Part shown: positions 31,833 to 40,905 of the stretch, in pieces
Numbering within the stretch: the stretch's first letter is position 1
How the letters are laid out: the number at the start of each line of letters is the position of its first letter
Source: Streptomyces noursei
Lineage (GTDB): Bacteria; Actinomycetota; Actinomycetes; Streptomycetales; Streptomycetaceae
NCBI RefSeq assembly: GCF_016917755.1
Contig: NZ_CP070326.1
Location: forward strand, 2,666,001-2,730,000
Reading direction: 5' to 3'
Length of the DNA stretch: 64,000 bases
Position numbers and translations under genes: made by a program
Notes under the pieces: generated by a model
Told to the model about the DNA's origin: nothing
The model's database searches: none
Seen by the model: only the letters and a program-made list of their open reading frames with translations

Positions 31833-32975
31833 ATGAAGACCGTGCTCATCTCCGGCGCCGGGGTCGCCGGATCCGCACTCGCCCACTGGCTGCACCGCGA
31901 CGGGGTCGCCGTGACGGTGGTGGAACACACGCCGGGCCGGCGCCGCGGCGGCCAGGCCGTCGACATCCGGGGCACCGCACTCGATGTCGTCGAGCGGATG
32001 GGGCTGCTGGACCGGGTCCGCGCGCACCGCACCCGGATGCGCGGCATGTCGGTGCTGGACGGGGACGGCAGGGAGGTCCACCGCTCGACCGAGACGACCT
32101 TCAGCAGCGGCCGGCTGGCGAGCGAGGACATCGAGCTGCTGCGCGAGGACCTGGTCCATGTCCTGCACGAACAGGCCGGCGCCGGCGTCGAGTTCGTCTT
32201 CGACGACCGCATCAGGGCACTGGACCAGGACGAGGAAGAGGACGAGGAGGGAGGGGTGGCGGGCGGGGGCGGGATACGCGTCACCTTCGAGCGGGGCCGC
32301 CCCCGGACGTTCGACCTGGTCGTGGGGGCCGACGGCCTGCATTCGGCGGTGCGGCGGCTGGGTTTCGGACCGGAGGAGCGGTTCACCCGCCACCTGGGCA
32401 TGCACCTGGCGCTCTTCACCGCGGACAACTTCCTGGGCCTGGACGACTGGCAACTGTGGCTCAGGGACGGCGAGGCCGGCTACGGCATCTACCCGGTGCG
32501 CGACAACACCGAGCTGCGGATCTCGTTCGGCTTCGCGGCCGGGCCGCTGCCCGCCGGGCCGCTCGACACCGCGGCACACAAGCGCCTCGTCGCCGACCGG
32601 ATGGCGGCCCTGCGCTGGGAGACCCCGCGGCTGCTGAAGGCCCTGTGGGAGGCTTCCGACTTCTACTCCGACGCGATGACACAGGTCCACATGGACCGCT
32701 GGTCGCACGGCAGGACCGTGCTGCTCGGCGACGCGGGGTACTGCGCCTCGCCGCTGTCCGGCCAGGGGACCGGCCTCGCCCTCGTGGGGGCGCATGTCCT
32801 GGCCGCCGCCCTGCGCGGTGCGGGCGACGACCACCGCGCGGCCTTCGCCCGCTACGAGGAGCGGATGCGCCCGTTCGTCGCGCTCAACCAGGCGCTCGCC
32901 GTGGAGAATCCCGGCGGACCGGCCTCCGAGGCATCCGTCGACCGGGCCAAGCGCGCGCTCGCACTGGAGGACTGA
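31833..32975 (+). CDS. FAD-dependent monooxygenase
   Basis: The 380-residue flavoprotein hydroxylase has the Rossmann motif GAGVAGSALAHWL (about 8-20), the conserved DG segment VVGADGLHSAVRR (about 165) and the flavin-binding LLGDAGYCASPLSGQGTGLA (about 300). These are the features of aromatic/polyketide and TetX-like hydroxylases. An acidic insert, DEEEDEEGGVAGGGG (about 133-147), lies in a surface loop. Strong GGAG precedes the ATG at 31833. It is divergent from the GntR-TetR hybrid regulator that probably controls it. It may detoxify an aromatic antibiotic or oxidise a xenobiotic; the substrate is not defined. Confidence 0.92.
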   Translation: MKTVLISGAGVAGSALAHWLHRDGVAVTVVEHTPGRRRGGQAVDIRGTALDVVERMGLLDRVRAHRTRMRGMSVLDGDGREVHRSTETTFSSGRLASEDIELLREDLVHVLHEQAGAGVEFVFDDRIRALDQDEEEDEEGGVAGGGGIRVTFERGRPRTFDLVVGADGLHSAVRRLGFGPEERFTRHLGMHLALFTADNFLGLDDWQLWLRDGEAGYGIYPVRDNTELRISFGFAAGPLPAGPLDTAAHKRLVADRMAALRWETPRLLKALWEASDFYSDAMTQVHMDRWSHGRTVLLGDAGYCASPLSGQGTGLALVGAHVLAAALRGAGDDHRAAFARYEERMRPFVALNQALAVENPGGPASEASVDRAKRALALED

Positions 32976-33109
32976 CCGCCCCGGCCGACGCCGCCCGCCC
33001 CGCCCCGCTCCGCCACGAGGACCGGCCCGGCGCGTTCCGCACCGGGCCGCCGAGCGTTAGCGTGCCCACGACACACATCGAGTCGACCACCGCTCACGGA
33101 GGTGTGCGC

Positions 33110-34414
33110 ATGGCTCTGTCGAGACGTGTTCTGCTGGGGCAGTTGGCGGCGACCGGGGCGGCCGCGGCAGCGGTCTCCGCGGGCCCGGCCGCCGCCCAGG
33201 CCGCGCCGGGTGCCCGCGGCCGGCGGGTGCGCACCGGCTTCGACCGCCTGGCCGCCGACGGCTACCGCCTCCTGGACGGCCGGCGGGTCGGCATCGTCAC
33301 CAACCCCACCGGCGTCACGCGTGGGGGCACCTCCCGCGCGAGCGAGGCCGGGCGCGGGGGGATCCGGCACCTCGTGGACGTGATGCACGCCGACCCCCGG
33401 GTCCGGCTCACCGCCGTCTTCGGGCCCGAGCACGGCTTCCGGGGCACCGCCCAGGCCGGCGGCTCCGAGGGCCGCTACGACGACCCGGCCACCGGTCTGC
33501 CCGTCTACGACACCTACGACAAGAGTGGCCGGGAGCTCGCCGACATCTTCACCGCCTCCGGCGTGGACACCGTGGTCTTCGACATCCAGGACGTCGGCGC
33601 CCGCTTCTACACCTACATCTGGACGCTCTACGACTGCATGGTGGCGGCCGTCCTGGCCGGCAAGCGGCTCGTGGTGCTGGACCGCCCCAACCCGGTGACC
33701 GGCCGGGCCGCGACCGGCCCCGTGCTGGACCGGCGGTACTCCTCCTTCGTCGGCCGGGAGCCGATCGCGCAGGCGCACGGCATGACGGTGGTGGAGCTGG
33801 CGCTGCTCTTCAACGGCGAGTTCGTGCTGGCCGCCGCCGGGCGCCCGGCGCCGCTGGAGACGGTCCGGATGACCGGCTGGCGCCGCACCGACTTCTTCGA
33901 CGCGACCGGGCTCCCCTGGGTGCCCCCGAGCCCCAACATGCCCACCCCCGACACCGCCCTGGCCTACGCCGGGACCTGCCTGTTCGAGGGCACCAACCTC
34001 TCCGAGGGCCGCGGCACCACCCGCCCCTTCGAACTCCTCGGCGCCGAGGGCCTGGACCGCCGCTGGGCCGAGGCCGCGACCGAACTGGACCTGCCCGGCG
34101 TGTACTTCCGCGAGGCGTACTTCGCCCCGACCTTCTCCAAGTTCCAGGGCAGGACGATCGGCGGCCTCCAACTCCACGTCCACGACCGGGCCGTCTTCGA
34201 CCCGGTGCTGACCGGCATCGGACTGCTGGTCACCGTCCGGCGCCTGTGGAAGGACTTCGCCTGGCGCGCCGACCACTTCGACCGACTGGCCGGCACCGAC
34301 ACCGTCCGCACGATGATCGACGCGGGCGCGGGGGTCGAGGAAATCGCGGGAGCCTGGGCGGAGCGGCTCGGGCGCTTCCGGCGGGTGCGGGAGCGGTATC
34401 TGCGGTATCCGTAG
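33110..34414 (+). CDS. Secreted exo-beta-N-acetylmuramidase NamZ-like (DUF1343) with an in-frame insertion
   Basis: The 434-residue protein has a twin-arginine signal (SRRVLLGQLAATGAAAAA, cleavage near AQA at about 30). Next comes the DUF1343/NamZ core: VGIVTNPTG, FGPEHGFRG, VVFDIQDVGARFYTYIWTL and PPSPNMPTPDTALAYAGTC. Members remove terminal N-acetylmuramic acid from peptidoglycan fragments. After TNPTGVTR a 14-residue insert (GGTSRASEAGRGGI, about 72-85) is encoded by the same 40-bp repeat found in the acyl-CoA dehydrogenase. The start is the ATG at 33110 with GGAGG upstream. Export and wall turnover fit the family; whether the insert harms activity is unknown. Confidence 0.9.
   Translation: MALSRRVLLGQLAATGAAAAAVSAGPAAAQAAPGARGRRVRTGFDRLAADGYRLLDGRRVGIVTNPTGVTRGGTSRASEAGRGGIRHLVDVMHADPRVRLTAVFGPEHGFRGTAQAGGSEGRYDDPATGLPVYDTYDKSGRELADIFTASGVDTVVFDIQDVGARFYTYIWTLYDCMVAAVLAGKRLVVLDRPNPVTGRAATGPVLDRRYSSFVGREPIAQAHGMTVVELALLFNGEFVLAAAGRPAPLETVRMTGWRRTDFFDATGLPWVPPSPNMPTPDTALAYAGTCLFEGTNLSEGRGTTRPFELLGAEGLDRRWAEAATELDLPGVYFREAYFAPTFSKFQGRTIGGLQLHVHDRAVFDPVLTGIGLLVTVRRLWKDFAWRADHFDRLAGTDTVRTMIDAGAGVEEIAGAWAERLGRFRRVRERYLRYP
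33323..33362 (+). repeat. 40-bp hairpin repeat inserted in frame (copy 2)
   Basis: It shares the first 15 bases GGGGGCACCTCCCGC exactly with copy 1 and ends in a G-run; CCCGCGC/GCGCGGG can form its stem. Same reading frame as copy 1 (GGG GGC ACC TCC CGC). Confidence 0.75.
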
Positions 34415-34508
34415 GAGCCGTTGGCGGGCGGCCAGGGTGTTCGGGGCACTCGGGGGCGCCCGGGGCAGTCCGGGCAGGTGTGGCGGCCGAACGGGCGGGC
34501 CTGCCCGA

Positions 34509-34527
34509 TATCTCACCATCCGAGATA
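34509..34527. promoter_or_regulatory. LysR-like inverted repeat upstream of the MFS gene
   Basis: TATCTC-N7-GAGATA is a perfect inverted repeat containing the T-N11-A pattern recognised by LysR proteins. It lies 52 bp upstream of the MFS gene; a LysR gene lies just beyond that gene. Confidence 0.5.
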
Positions 34528-34578
34528 GATCATTTCGGCTATTGACTGCCCCGTGCACCGACCAAGAGAGTGCGGCTC

Positions 34579-35904
34579 GTGCACAGTGACGCGACATCAG
34601 CGAAGCCGGCGGCGTCCCCGGACGCGGCGCCGGCCGGCGGGGAGAGCCTGCGGCGGGTGGCCGTGGCCTCGTTCATCGGGACCGCCATCGAGTTCTACGA
34701 CTTCTACATCTACGGCACGGCCGCGGCCCTGGTGCTCAACCAGGCGTTCTTCCCGACGCTCGACCCGGTCAACGCCACCCTCGCGTCGTTCTCCACCTAT
34801 GCGGTGGCGTTCGCCGCCCGACCGCTCGGGTCGGTGGTCTTCGGGCACTTCGGCGACCGGGTCGGCCGCAAGTCGGTACTGGTCGCCTCACTGCTGCTGA
34901 TGGGCCTGTCCACGGCGCTCGTCGGCCTGCTGCCCGGATACGGAACGTGGGGGATCTGGGCTCCCCTGCTGCTGATCCTGCTCCGCTTCCTCCAGGGGAT
35001 CGGGCTGGGCGGCGAGTGGGGCGGGGCGGCGCTGCTGGCCGTCGAGCACGCACCGCGCGGACGGCGGGGGCTGTACGCCGCCTTCCCGCAACTCGGGCCG
35101 TCCGTCGGCTTCTTCGCGGCGACCGGGGTGTTCTGGCTGCTGTCCGAGACGATGAGCGACGCGGCCTTCCGGTCGTGGGGCTGGCGGGTGCCGTTCCTGC
35201 TGTCGTTCCTGCTGGTGGGGGTGGGGCTGTTCGTCCGGCTGAAGATCAGCGAGACGCCGGTGTTCGCCAAGGTACTGGACGCCCAGGAGGCCAGCCGGGT
35301 CCCGGCCGTGGACGTCTTCCGGCGGCATCCGCGGGAGCTGCTGCTGGGTGCCGGCGGGATGGTCATCGCCTACGGCCTCTTCTACACCGCCACGACCTAC
35401 TGCCTCGCGTACGCCACCGGCACCCTGGGGATCCCCCGCACCACCATGCTCGGCCTCTCCCTGGTCGCCTGCCTGTTCCTGGCGGCGGGCACCTGGCTGG
35501 CGGCCACCCGTTCCGACGGCAGCGGACGCCGCACGCTGATCCTGGGCGGCTCCGGGCTCGCGCTGGTGTGGGGGCTGGCCCTCTTCCCGCTGCTGGACAC
35601 CCGGCAGCCGGTGCTGATCGCCCTGGGCATCGGCGGCGCGCTGTTCTGCATGGGCGTGGTCTACGGCCCGATGGGCGCCTATCTGCCGGAGCTGTTCGGG
35701 ACCACGGTCCGCTACTCGGGCGCGTCGCTCGCCTACAACCTCGGCGGGGTGCTGGGCGGGGCGGTCGCGCCGCTGGTCGCCACCCGGCTCCAGGCGGCGT
35801 TCGGTTCGGCGTCGGTGGGGTGGTACGTGAGCGCGATGGCGCTGGTGTCGCTGGGATGCGTGCTGGCGCTGCCGGAGACCAGGGAACGCGAACTCCTGGG
35901 CTGA
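34579..35904 (+). CDS. MFS transporter, metabolite:H+ symporter type
   Basis: The 441-residue membrane protein of the MHS group (ShiA/KgtP/ProP-like) begins after a polar N-terminus with ASFIGTAIEFYDFYIYGTAA. It has the MFS motif GHFGDRVGRKS (about 94) and ENxxRG-type segments. About 12 helices are visible. Family members import carboxylates such as shikimate, oxoglutarate or betaines with protons. The GTG at 34579 has AAGAGAG seven bases upstream and is preferred over GTG 34570. The convergent LysR gene 20 bp downstream, and a LysR-like box upstream, suggest that regulator controls it. Confidence 0.88.
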   Translation: MHSDATSAKPAASPDAAPAGGESLRRVAVASFIGTAIEFYDFYIYGTAAALVLNQAFFPTLDPVNATLASFSTYAVAFAARPLGSVVFGHFGDRVGRKSVLVASLLLMGLSTALVGLLPGYGTWGIWAPLLLILLRFLQGIGLGGEWGGAALLAVEHAPRGRRGLYAAFPQLGPSVGFFAATGVFWLLSETMSDAAFRSWGWRVPFLLSFLLVGVGLFVRLKISETPVFAKVLDAQEASRVPAVDVFRRHPRELLLGAGGMVIAYGLFYTATTYCLAYATGTLGIPRTTMLGLSLVACLFLAAGTWLAATRSDGSGRRTLILGGSGLALVWGLALFPLLDTRQPVLIALGIGGALFCMGVVYGPMGAYLPELFGTTVRYSGASLAYNLGGVLGGAVAPLVATRLQAAFGSASVGWYVSAMALVSLGCVLALPETRERELLG

Positions 35905-35923
35905 GCATCCCCCTTGGGGGCCT

Positions 35924-36964
35924 TCAGGGCCGGAGCCACCAGCGCTCGCTCTCCCAGGAGAGCACCTCCCAGAGGCGGTTGAGCGGGTGCTCCGGCCCGT
36001 AGGAGTCCCGCTCGCCGCGTCGGGTGAAGACGCCGACCAGGACCTCCGTGCGGGGGCCGACGTCCCCGGTGACCTCCAGGGTGCGCAGGCCGCCGGCCTC
36101 CGGGAGGTGACCGTCCGACGCCGCCTCCCCCAGGCCCCTGGTGACCAGCATCGCGCCGCTGACCACCCCCGAGCGGAGCAGCTCGAAGCCGTAGTGGGCG
36201 GCCTCGATCTCGGCGGCCACGGTCAGCTTCTGGCGGTAGTCGCTGCCGTACCAGGCGGTCAGGAAGCGGTCGATCAGCCCGCCCGTGGAGACCACCAGCG
36301 GCAGCCGCGGCAGTTCGCCGGCGGGGAACGAGCCGCCGGGCAGCCGCTCCGGTGGCAGGTTGGTCAGCAGGGACAGCCCGCTGCGCCGCCACTCCATCAC
36401 CTCGTACGGGGCGAGTTGGGCGGCCTCCTCGCCCTCGGTGACCACGACGCTGCCGCAGACCAGGTCCAGCTCCTGGGAGCGGAGCTTGGTGAAGAGGTCG
36501 GCGGTGCGGACGTGGGTGATCTTCAGGTCGACGCCCTCGCGGTCGAAGTCCTCGCTGACGTACTCCACGGCGTCCAGGAGGAAGCCGAGGGTATAGCGGG
36601 TGGTGCCGACGGAGAGCGTGCGGCCGAGGCGGCGGCGGGCGCCGTGGACACCCGCCGACCACGCGCCGAGGGTGCGCCGGGCCAGTTCGACCAGGGCCTC
36701 GCCGGTGGCGGTGAACAGCGCATCGCGGCCCCGGCCCTGCTTGAGGACCAACTCCTCGCCGCAGAGCGCCGCGAAGGTGCGGTTCATGGTGTCGAGTTGC
36801 TTCTGCACGCTGGACTGCTCGCGGCCCAGCCGGCGGGCCGCGGCCAGCGCGGTGCCCTCCTCGTGCACCGTGATCAGCGTGCGCAGCTGGTCCATCGTGG
36901 TGTCCAGCAGCTCCGTCGGGTACTGCTGCGGACTCGGGTACTGCTGCGGACCTGACGCGGCCAT
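35924..36964 (-). CDS. LysR family transcriptional regulator
   Basis: The 346-residue regulator has a LysR HTH (about 24-85: MDQLRTLITVHEEGTALAAA, then SSVQKQLDTMNRTF) and a substrate-binding-like effector domain (TTRYTLGFLLDAVEY, LDLVCGSVVV). The first 23 residues include a duplicated QQYP-type repeat and may be extra; the methionine at residue 24 is a credible alternative start, but AGGGG precedes the ATG at 36964. It is convergent with the MHS transporter. Target and inducer are unknown; the inverted repeat at 34509-34527 is a candidate site. Confidence 0.88.
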   Translation of the reverse strand: MAASGPQQYPSPQQYPTELLDTTMDQLRTLITVHEEGTALAAARRLGREQSSVQKQLDTMNRTFAALCGEELVLKQGRGRDALFTATGEALVELARRTLGAWSAGVHGARRRLGRTLSVGTTRYTLGFLLDAVEYVSEDFDREGVDLKITHVRTADLFTKLRSQELDLVCGSVVVTEGEEAAQLAPYEVMEWRRSGLSLLTNLPPERLPGGSFPAGELPRLPLVVSTGGLIDRFLTAWYGSDYRQKLTVAAEIEAAHYGFELLRSGVVSGAMLVTRGLGEAASDGHLPEAGGLRTLEVTGDVGPRTEVLVGVFTRRGERDSYGPEHPLNRLWEVLSWESERWWLRP

Positions 36965-37084
36965 GTGCCCCTACTCGCTTTCCCTTCCCCCAGATTCAGG
37001 GATGAGCAGCATAGCCGTCCCGAAAACTCGTCCGGAGCCGAGGCGGTTTCCGGCTCATCGCGGAAACCGCAGAGAAATACAGCG

Positions 37085-37114
37085 GGGCCCCGAGGTGCGC
37101 GCACCCCGGGGCCC
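37085..37114 (-). terminator. Terminator after the acylase gene
   Basis: A 13-bp stem with one G-U pair on the transcript (37085-37097 with 37102-37114) and a CGCG loop, 15 bases after the acylase stop codon. Confidence 0.8.
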
Positions 37115-37129
37115 GTGTCGTTCGCTCCG

Positions 37130-39952
37130 CTACCTGTGGGCGGGGAATTCCACCACCTGCTGGTAGGTGGGGCGGTTCTGCCAGCTCATCTTGTCGTGGG
37201 TCAGACCGCCCACCGCGCGGTGGACGATCGAGTCCGCGCACCACTGGTCGCCGGCCTTGCAGTTGTCGTCGCCCGGGTAGACCTGGGCGGCGGTCCGCGC
37301 GCTGGCCTGACGGAGGGTGGCCAGGAGCGTGTCGCGACAGGCGGAGAGGTCGCCGTTGCCGCAGTAGCGTGCGGCGAGCGGGCCCTGGACGCGGTCGCCG
37401 AGCACCGCGCGCAGGTCCTTGTCGACATAGCTCCACCAGCCGTACTGGAAGGCCGATCCGGCGTGCGCGCCGGTGGGGCCGTGGCCGGCCGACGGGGACT
37501 CGTCGATCGCGAGGTTGGCACGCACCGCGTCGTAGAGGTCGGCGCCGAGGCCGGGCCGGAAGGTCTCCTGGACCATCAGCGGCCACCAGGCGTCCATCAG
37601 CCGGACCGCGTCGGAGTGGGCGTAGGCGTGCGAGCCGGGGGTGGTCTCGCGGCGCTGGGCGCCGTCCTTGCGCCAGGCGTCCAGCCGCTGGAGCGCACCG
37701 CGCAGCACGGGGTCGGTGACCGGCTTGCTGCCCAGGACCCGCAGCAGTTCGGGCAGGACGTCCTCGCCGCGCAGGTCGGTGAGGGCGGCGTCGGCCATCG
37801 CCCGGGTCAGGGAGGCCCGGGTGACCCCGCCGTCCCGGGTGAGCGCGCGCACCCGGTCGTCGAGCAGGTTGGCGCGGTGCACCGGGCCGTTGCCGAAGCC
37901 GGCCGAGTCGTAGTCCTTGGCCTGCTTGTTGTTCCAGGAGACGTAGTAGTCCTGGTCGATCGACTGCGGGTGCTGGGCGGGCGGGGTGTAGGCGGTGGTG
38001 TTGGTGTCGGGGTCGAAGCCCTTCCACTCGTAGGCCGGTTCGGCCTTGACGGGCAGCGCGGGGTCGACATCGGGGTTGCGGACGGGGTTGAGGCCGCTGT
38101 TGTAGTACGCGATGTCGCGGGAGTCGGCGTAGAACCAGTTGAAGGCGTAGCCGATGTGCTGGGCGGCCTGCTGGAAGCTCTTGGCGCCGTGGACGTACGA
38201 CGGGTCGTTGAGCATCTGGAAGCCGATGATGGAGTCGGCCTCGTGGCGGTAGGTGGAGCGCAGCGCCGTGTAGGCGACGGGCTTGCCGCCGACGGTGGCG
38301 CGGTGGGTGACGGTGCCGTACTTGGTGCGGAAGACCTGCATCCGGTACGAGCCGGCCGCGGTGGGGTCGGCGACGGTGGGCTTCCAGGAGTTGGTGCGCT
38401 CCAGCTTCTCCATCGGCAGGCAGCGGCCGTGGTAGCGGTAGGAGGCGGACTCCTTGGTGGGCTCCGAGCCGTCCGCGTTGCACAGGTCGACGGCGTAGGT
38501 GTCGGTGATGTCCTGGCCGGCGGAGGTGGCGCTCCAGGCGTAGTCCTGGCCGCGGCCGAGCTGGACGTACATCCCGACGCCGGCGAAGGAGGCGCCGCGG
38601 GCGCTGATGCCGGGGCCCTGGATCTCCTGGAGCATCAGCAGCTGGGGCGCGAAGTAGCCGGTCTGCGGGCCGAAGACGGCGACCGGGTGGCCGCTGGCGG
38701 TGTGCTTGCCGGAGACCAGCAGGGCGTTGGACATCCCGCGGTGCTGGGTCGGGTCGAAGCTCCCCTTGGGCAGCACGCCGTCCTTGAAGAGGCCCTCCAA
38801 CTTTCGGTACTTCTCCGGGGCCTTGACCGGGTCGCGGGGCGGGGTGGCGCTCTTGGAGGCGGCGGCGCCGGTGCGGTCGAAGACCAGCGGCTCGGGGGTG
38901 ACCGAGCCACGGTCGGGCAGCGCGGTGCCCTTGGCCTTGGCGGGCTTGACGGCGTAGGGGAAGCTCTGGCCGTCGTGCAGGGTCTTGACCGCCTCGGGGT
39001 CGTTTCGCTCGCGGAAGGACTCCCAGACCTTGGTGCCCTTCTCCAGGCCGTACTTCTGCTGCGCGGAGAGCAGGGCGAGGGCGGACGGTACCTCGCCGCC
39101 GCCACCGTTGCCGAAGAGGCCGCCGACGACGGAGGCCAGCGCTATCAGGTCAGTGAGCTTGAACGGCTGGATCTCACCGGCGTTGGTGATCGCGTCGATG
39201 TGGCCGGTGACGACGTACTCGCCGGGGAAGTAGCGGCCGTTCTTGGACTGTTCGCGGTAGGCGTTGATGCCGTCCACGTACGCCTGGGCGTCCGCCATGG
39301 CCTGCTTGCCGCGGGCTCCGTTGTTGTTCCGGATCGCGTCGACCTGCGCCTGGAGGTCGGCCTCGGTGTACGGGGCCGAGGGCCAGAACTGCTGCTCCAG
39401 GCCCTGGTTGGCGAGGGCGCCACCGGCGAAGGAGGTCAGCTCGCCGCGTCCGATGTGCCGGAAGAGGTCCATCAGCCACAGCCGGTCCTGGCCCGCGGCG
39501 TAGCCGGCGCCGTACTCGGTGCCGTAGCGGGTGGTGCCCTTGATGTGCGGGACGCCGGTCTTCTTGTCGCGGGTGATGCTGACGTCCGGACGCGGGGTGC
39601 TCACCGAGGCGACCTGGTCCTTCGGGACGCCGAAGGAGGCGTCGTTGAAGAAGGCGGTGAGGGTGTCGTCGGTGAGCGAACGGTAGCCGCCGGCCAGGGC
39701 GTTGTAGGGGGCGATCTGGTCGGTGGTGTGCGGCGGATGGGTGCCGAACAGCTTGTTGCCGAGGATCTGCATCAGGGTGGCGTTGCCCGTCGCGCCGGGC
39801 GGCAGGATGTCCGCGCACTGGCCCTGGCAATAGTCGTCAACGTCGTGCGGCACGGCCGCAGTCGCGCTGGGGGGCGGTGCCAAGAACGTGGCACCCAAGG
39901 CGAACAGGGCTGCCGTGGCGGCGGTCCTGAGCCTTCCGGTACGTCGCTGCAT
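37130..39952 (-). CDS. Secreted penicillin acylase family protein (AHL/lipopeptide acylase type)
   Basis: The 940-residue precursor has a signal peptide (about 1-33, ending SATAA). An alpha-subunit region follows with YGAGYAAGQDRLWLMDLFRH (about 125). The Ntn-hydrolase beta subunit begins at Ser408 in GMSNALLV, the autoprocessing nucleophile, followed by FGPQTGYFAPQL. The later Asn and Arg segments of the family are present, and the C-terminus carries cysteines (YCGNGDLSACRD). Members hydrolyse amide bonds of acyl-homoserine lactones, beta-lactams or cyclic lipopeptides. GGAG precedes the ATG at 39952. Secretion suggests action on extracellular compounds; the real substrate is unknown. Confidence 0.93.
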   Translation of the reverse strand: MQRRTGRLRTAATAALFALGATFLAPPPSATAAVPHDVDDYCQGQCADILPPGATGNATLMQILGNKLFGTHPPHTTDQIAPYNALAGGYRSLTDDTLTAFFNDASFGVPKDQVASVSTPRPDVSITRDKKTGVPHIKGTTRYGTEYGAGYAAGQDRLWLMDLFRHIGRGELTSFAGGALANQGLEQQFWPSAPYTEADLQAQVDAIRNNNGARGKQAMADAQAYVDGINAYREQSKNGRYFPGEYVVTGHIDAITNAGEIQPFKLTDLIALASVVGGLFGNGGGGEVPSALALLSAQQKYGLEKGTKVWESFRERNDPEAVKTLHDGQSFPYAVKPAKAKGTALPDRGSVTPEPLVFDRTGAAASKSATPPRDPVKAPEKYRKLEGLFKDGVLPKGSFDPTQHRGMSNALLVSGKHTASGHPVAVFGPQTGYFAPQLLMLQEIQGPGISARGASFAGVGMYVQLGRGQDYAWSATSAGQDITDTYAVDLCNADGSEPTKESASYRYHGRCLPMEKLERTNSWKPTVADPTAAGSYRMQVFRTKYGTVTHRATVGGKPVAYTALRSTYRHEADSIIGFQMLNDPSYVHGAKSFQQAAQHIGYAFNWFYADSRDIAYYNSGLNPVRNPDVDPALPVKAEPAYEWKGFDPDTNTTAYTPPAQHPQSIDQDYYVSWNNKQAKDYDSAGFGNGPVHRANLLDDRVRALTRDGGVTRASLTRAMADAALTDLRGEDVLPELLRVLGSKPVTDPVLRGALQRLDAWRKDGAQRRETTPGSHAYAHSDAVRLMDAWWPLMVQETFRPGLGADLYDAVRANLAIDESPSAGHGPTGAHAGSAFQYGWWSYVDKDLRAVLGDRVQGPLAARYCGNGDLSACRDTLLATLRQASARTAAQVYPGDDNCKAGDQWCADSIVHRAVGGLTHDKMSWQNRPTYQQVVEFPAHR

Positions 39953-40216
39953 TCCTGCTCCTTGAGGGGGTCCCGCTGCTCGTGGAGAGCCCGGGGAAGG
40001 TGCGCCGGACGTTACCGGCGGTTACTCGTGACGGGAAGATGAACAACAGTCACCTTTTCGAATTCCCCACAGCGGGCAGATGTCGATGGGCGTCGCACGG
40101 CCGGACACCCCGTCACATCGCCACCCAAAACCGCAAGAGAATTCGATGGATCCAGGTGGCGGCCGACTACGTCCATTCCCTGTCCAGTCGGGATCCTCCT
40201 CGGAGGTGGAAGCACC
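39953..40216. other. Divergent intergenic region
   Basis: 264 bp between the acylase and the zinc-ribbon gene. An A/T-richer stretch (about 40030-40065) is where the promoters probably lie. No ORF or strong repeat was recognised. Confidence 0.4.
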
Positions 40217-40831
40217 ATGGCCGGTTTCAGAGCCCTCGCAGAACAGGTCCGTAATCCACGACTCGTCACCGTTCGGCGGCGCACCGCCCTGCGCAAGTGC
40301 CTGGAGCGCTTCGCCCCTTACGGGCACCGCGCAACGTGGCACCATCTGTGCACCAGGGCCGGATTCGCCCTCCAGGACCGCGACCCCGATCCGGCGCGGC
40401 TGATGGCCGCGCTCGCCGAGCTGGAAGAGGCGCGCGCCCTCTGGCTCGCCTACGAGGAGGAGTTCGCCGCCCGGCGCCGCCGCGAGAAGCACCACGGCAT
40501 CCGCCAGCCCAGCGCCCTGGACGCATGGCACCGCCGCACCTGGGGCGGCTACGACATCGTGCCCTGCGCCTCCCCGCAGCGGCACCCGGCGGCCCGTCTC
40601 TCCGAGGTGCTGCGCCGCATGATCGCGGCGATGGAGGCGGGCCGCCCGCGCCGCGACTGCCCGGTCTGCGGCGGCACCCGCTTCGCGTGGGTCCCCGGCC
40701 CGGACGGCTGCCCGGCCACCGGCCCGGCCTGCCGGGAGTGCGGGGTGCTGGCCCCGGCGTCCGTACTGACCCCGGAGGCGCTGCACACCGCCGCCGGGAT
40801 GCCCGGCGCGCAAGCCGCCGCGGCGGCCTGA
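40217..40831 (+). CDS. Hypothetical protein with C-terminal zinc ribbon
   Basis: The 204-residue protein has a basic, helical first half (FRALAEQVRNPRLVTVRRRT), an Arg/Glu-rich middle (EEFAARRRREKHHG) and a four-cysteine zinc ribbon, CPVCGG at about 153-158 and CRECGV at about 178-183. The ATG at 40217 has GGAGG ten bases upstream. I do not recognise a named family. The zinc ribbon suggests nucleic acid or protein binding. It is divergent from the acylase and followed by the BKACE-type gene in the same direction, but 74 bp apart, with no clear link. Confidence 0.7.
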   Translation: MAGFRALAEQVRNPRLVTVRRRTALRKCLERFAPYGHRATWHHLCTRAGFALQDRDPDPARLMAALAELEEARALWLAYEEEFAARRRREKHHGIRQPSALDAWHRRTWGGYDIVPCASPQRHPAARLSEVLRRMIAAMEAGRPRRDCPVCGGTRFAWVPGPDGCPATGPACRECGVLAPASVLTPEALHTAAGMPGAQAAAAA

Positions 40832-40905
40832 CCCCCGCTCCGCGCGGCGCCGTCCCCCCGTGCACGGGGGGGGGCTTGTCGGACCCTTCTGCCATCATCG
40901 GACAC

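Noticed and set aside
31829..33109. Fusion of the monooxygenase shadow frame with the NamZ gene (861 codons)
   Set aside because: The open frame upstream of 33110 is a shadow of the monooxygenase; the twin-arginine signal and GGAGG at 33110 mark the real start.
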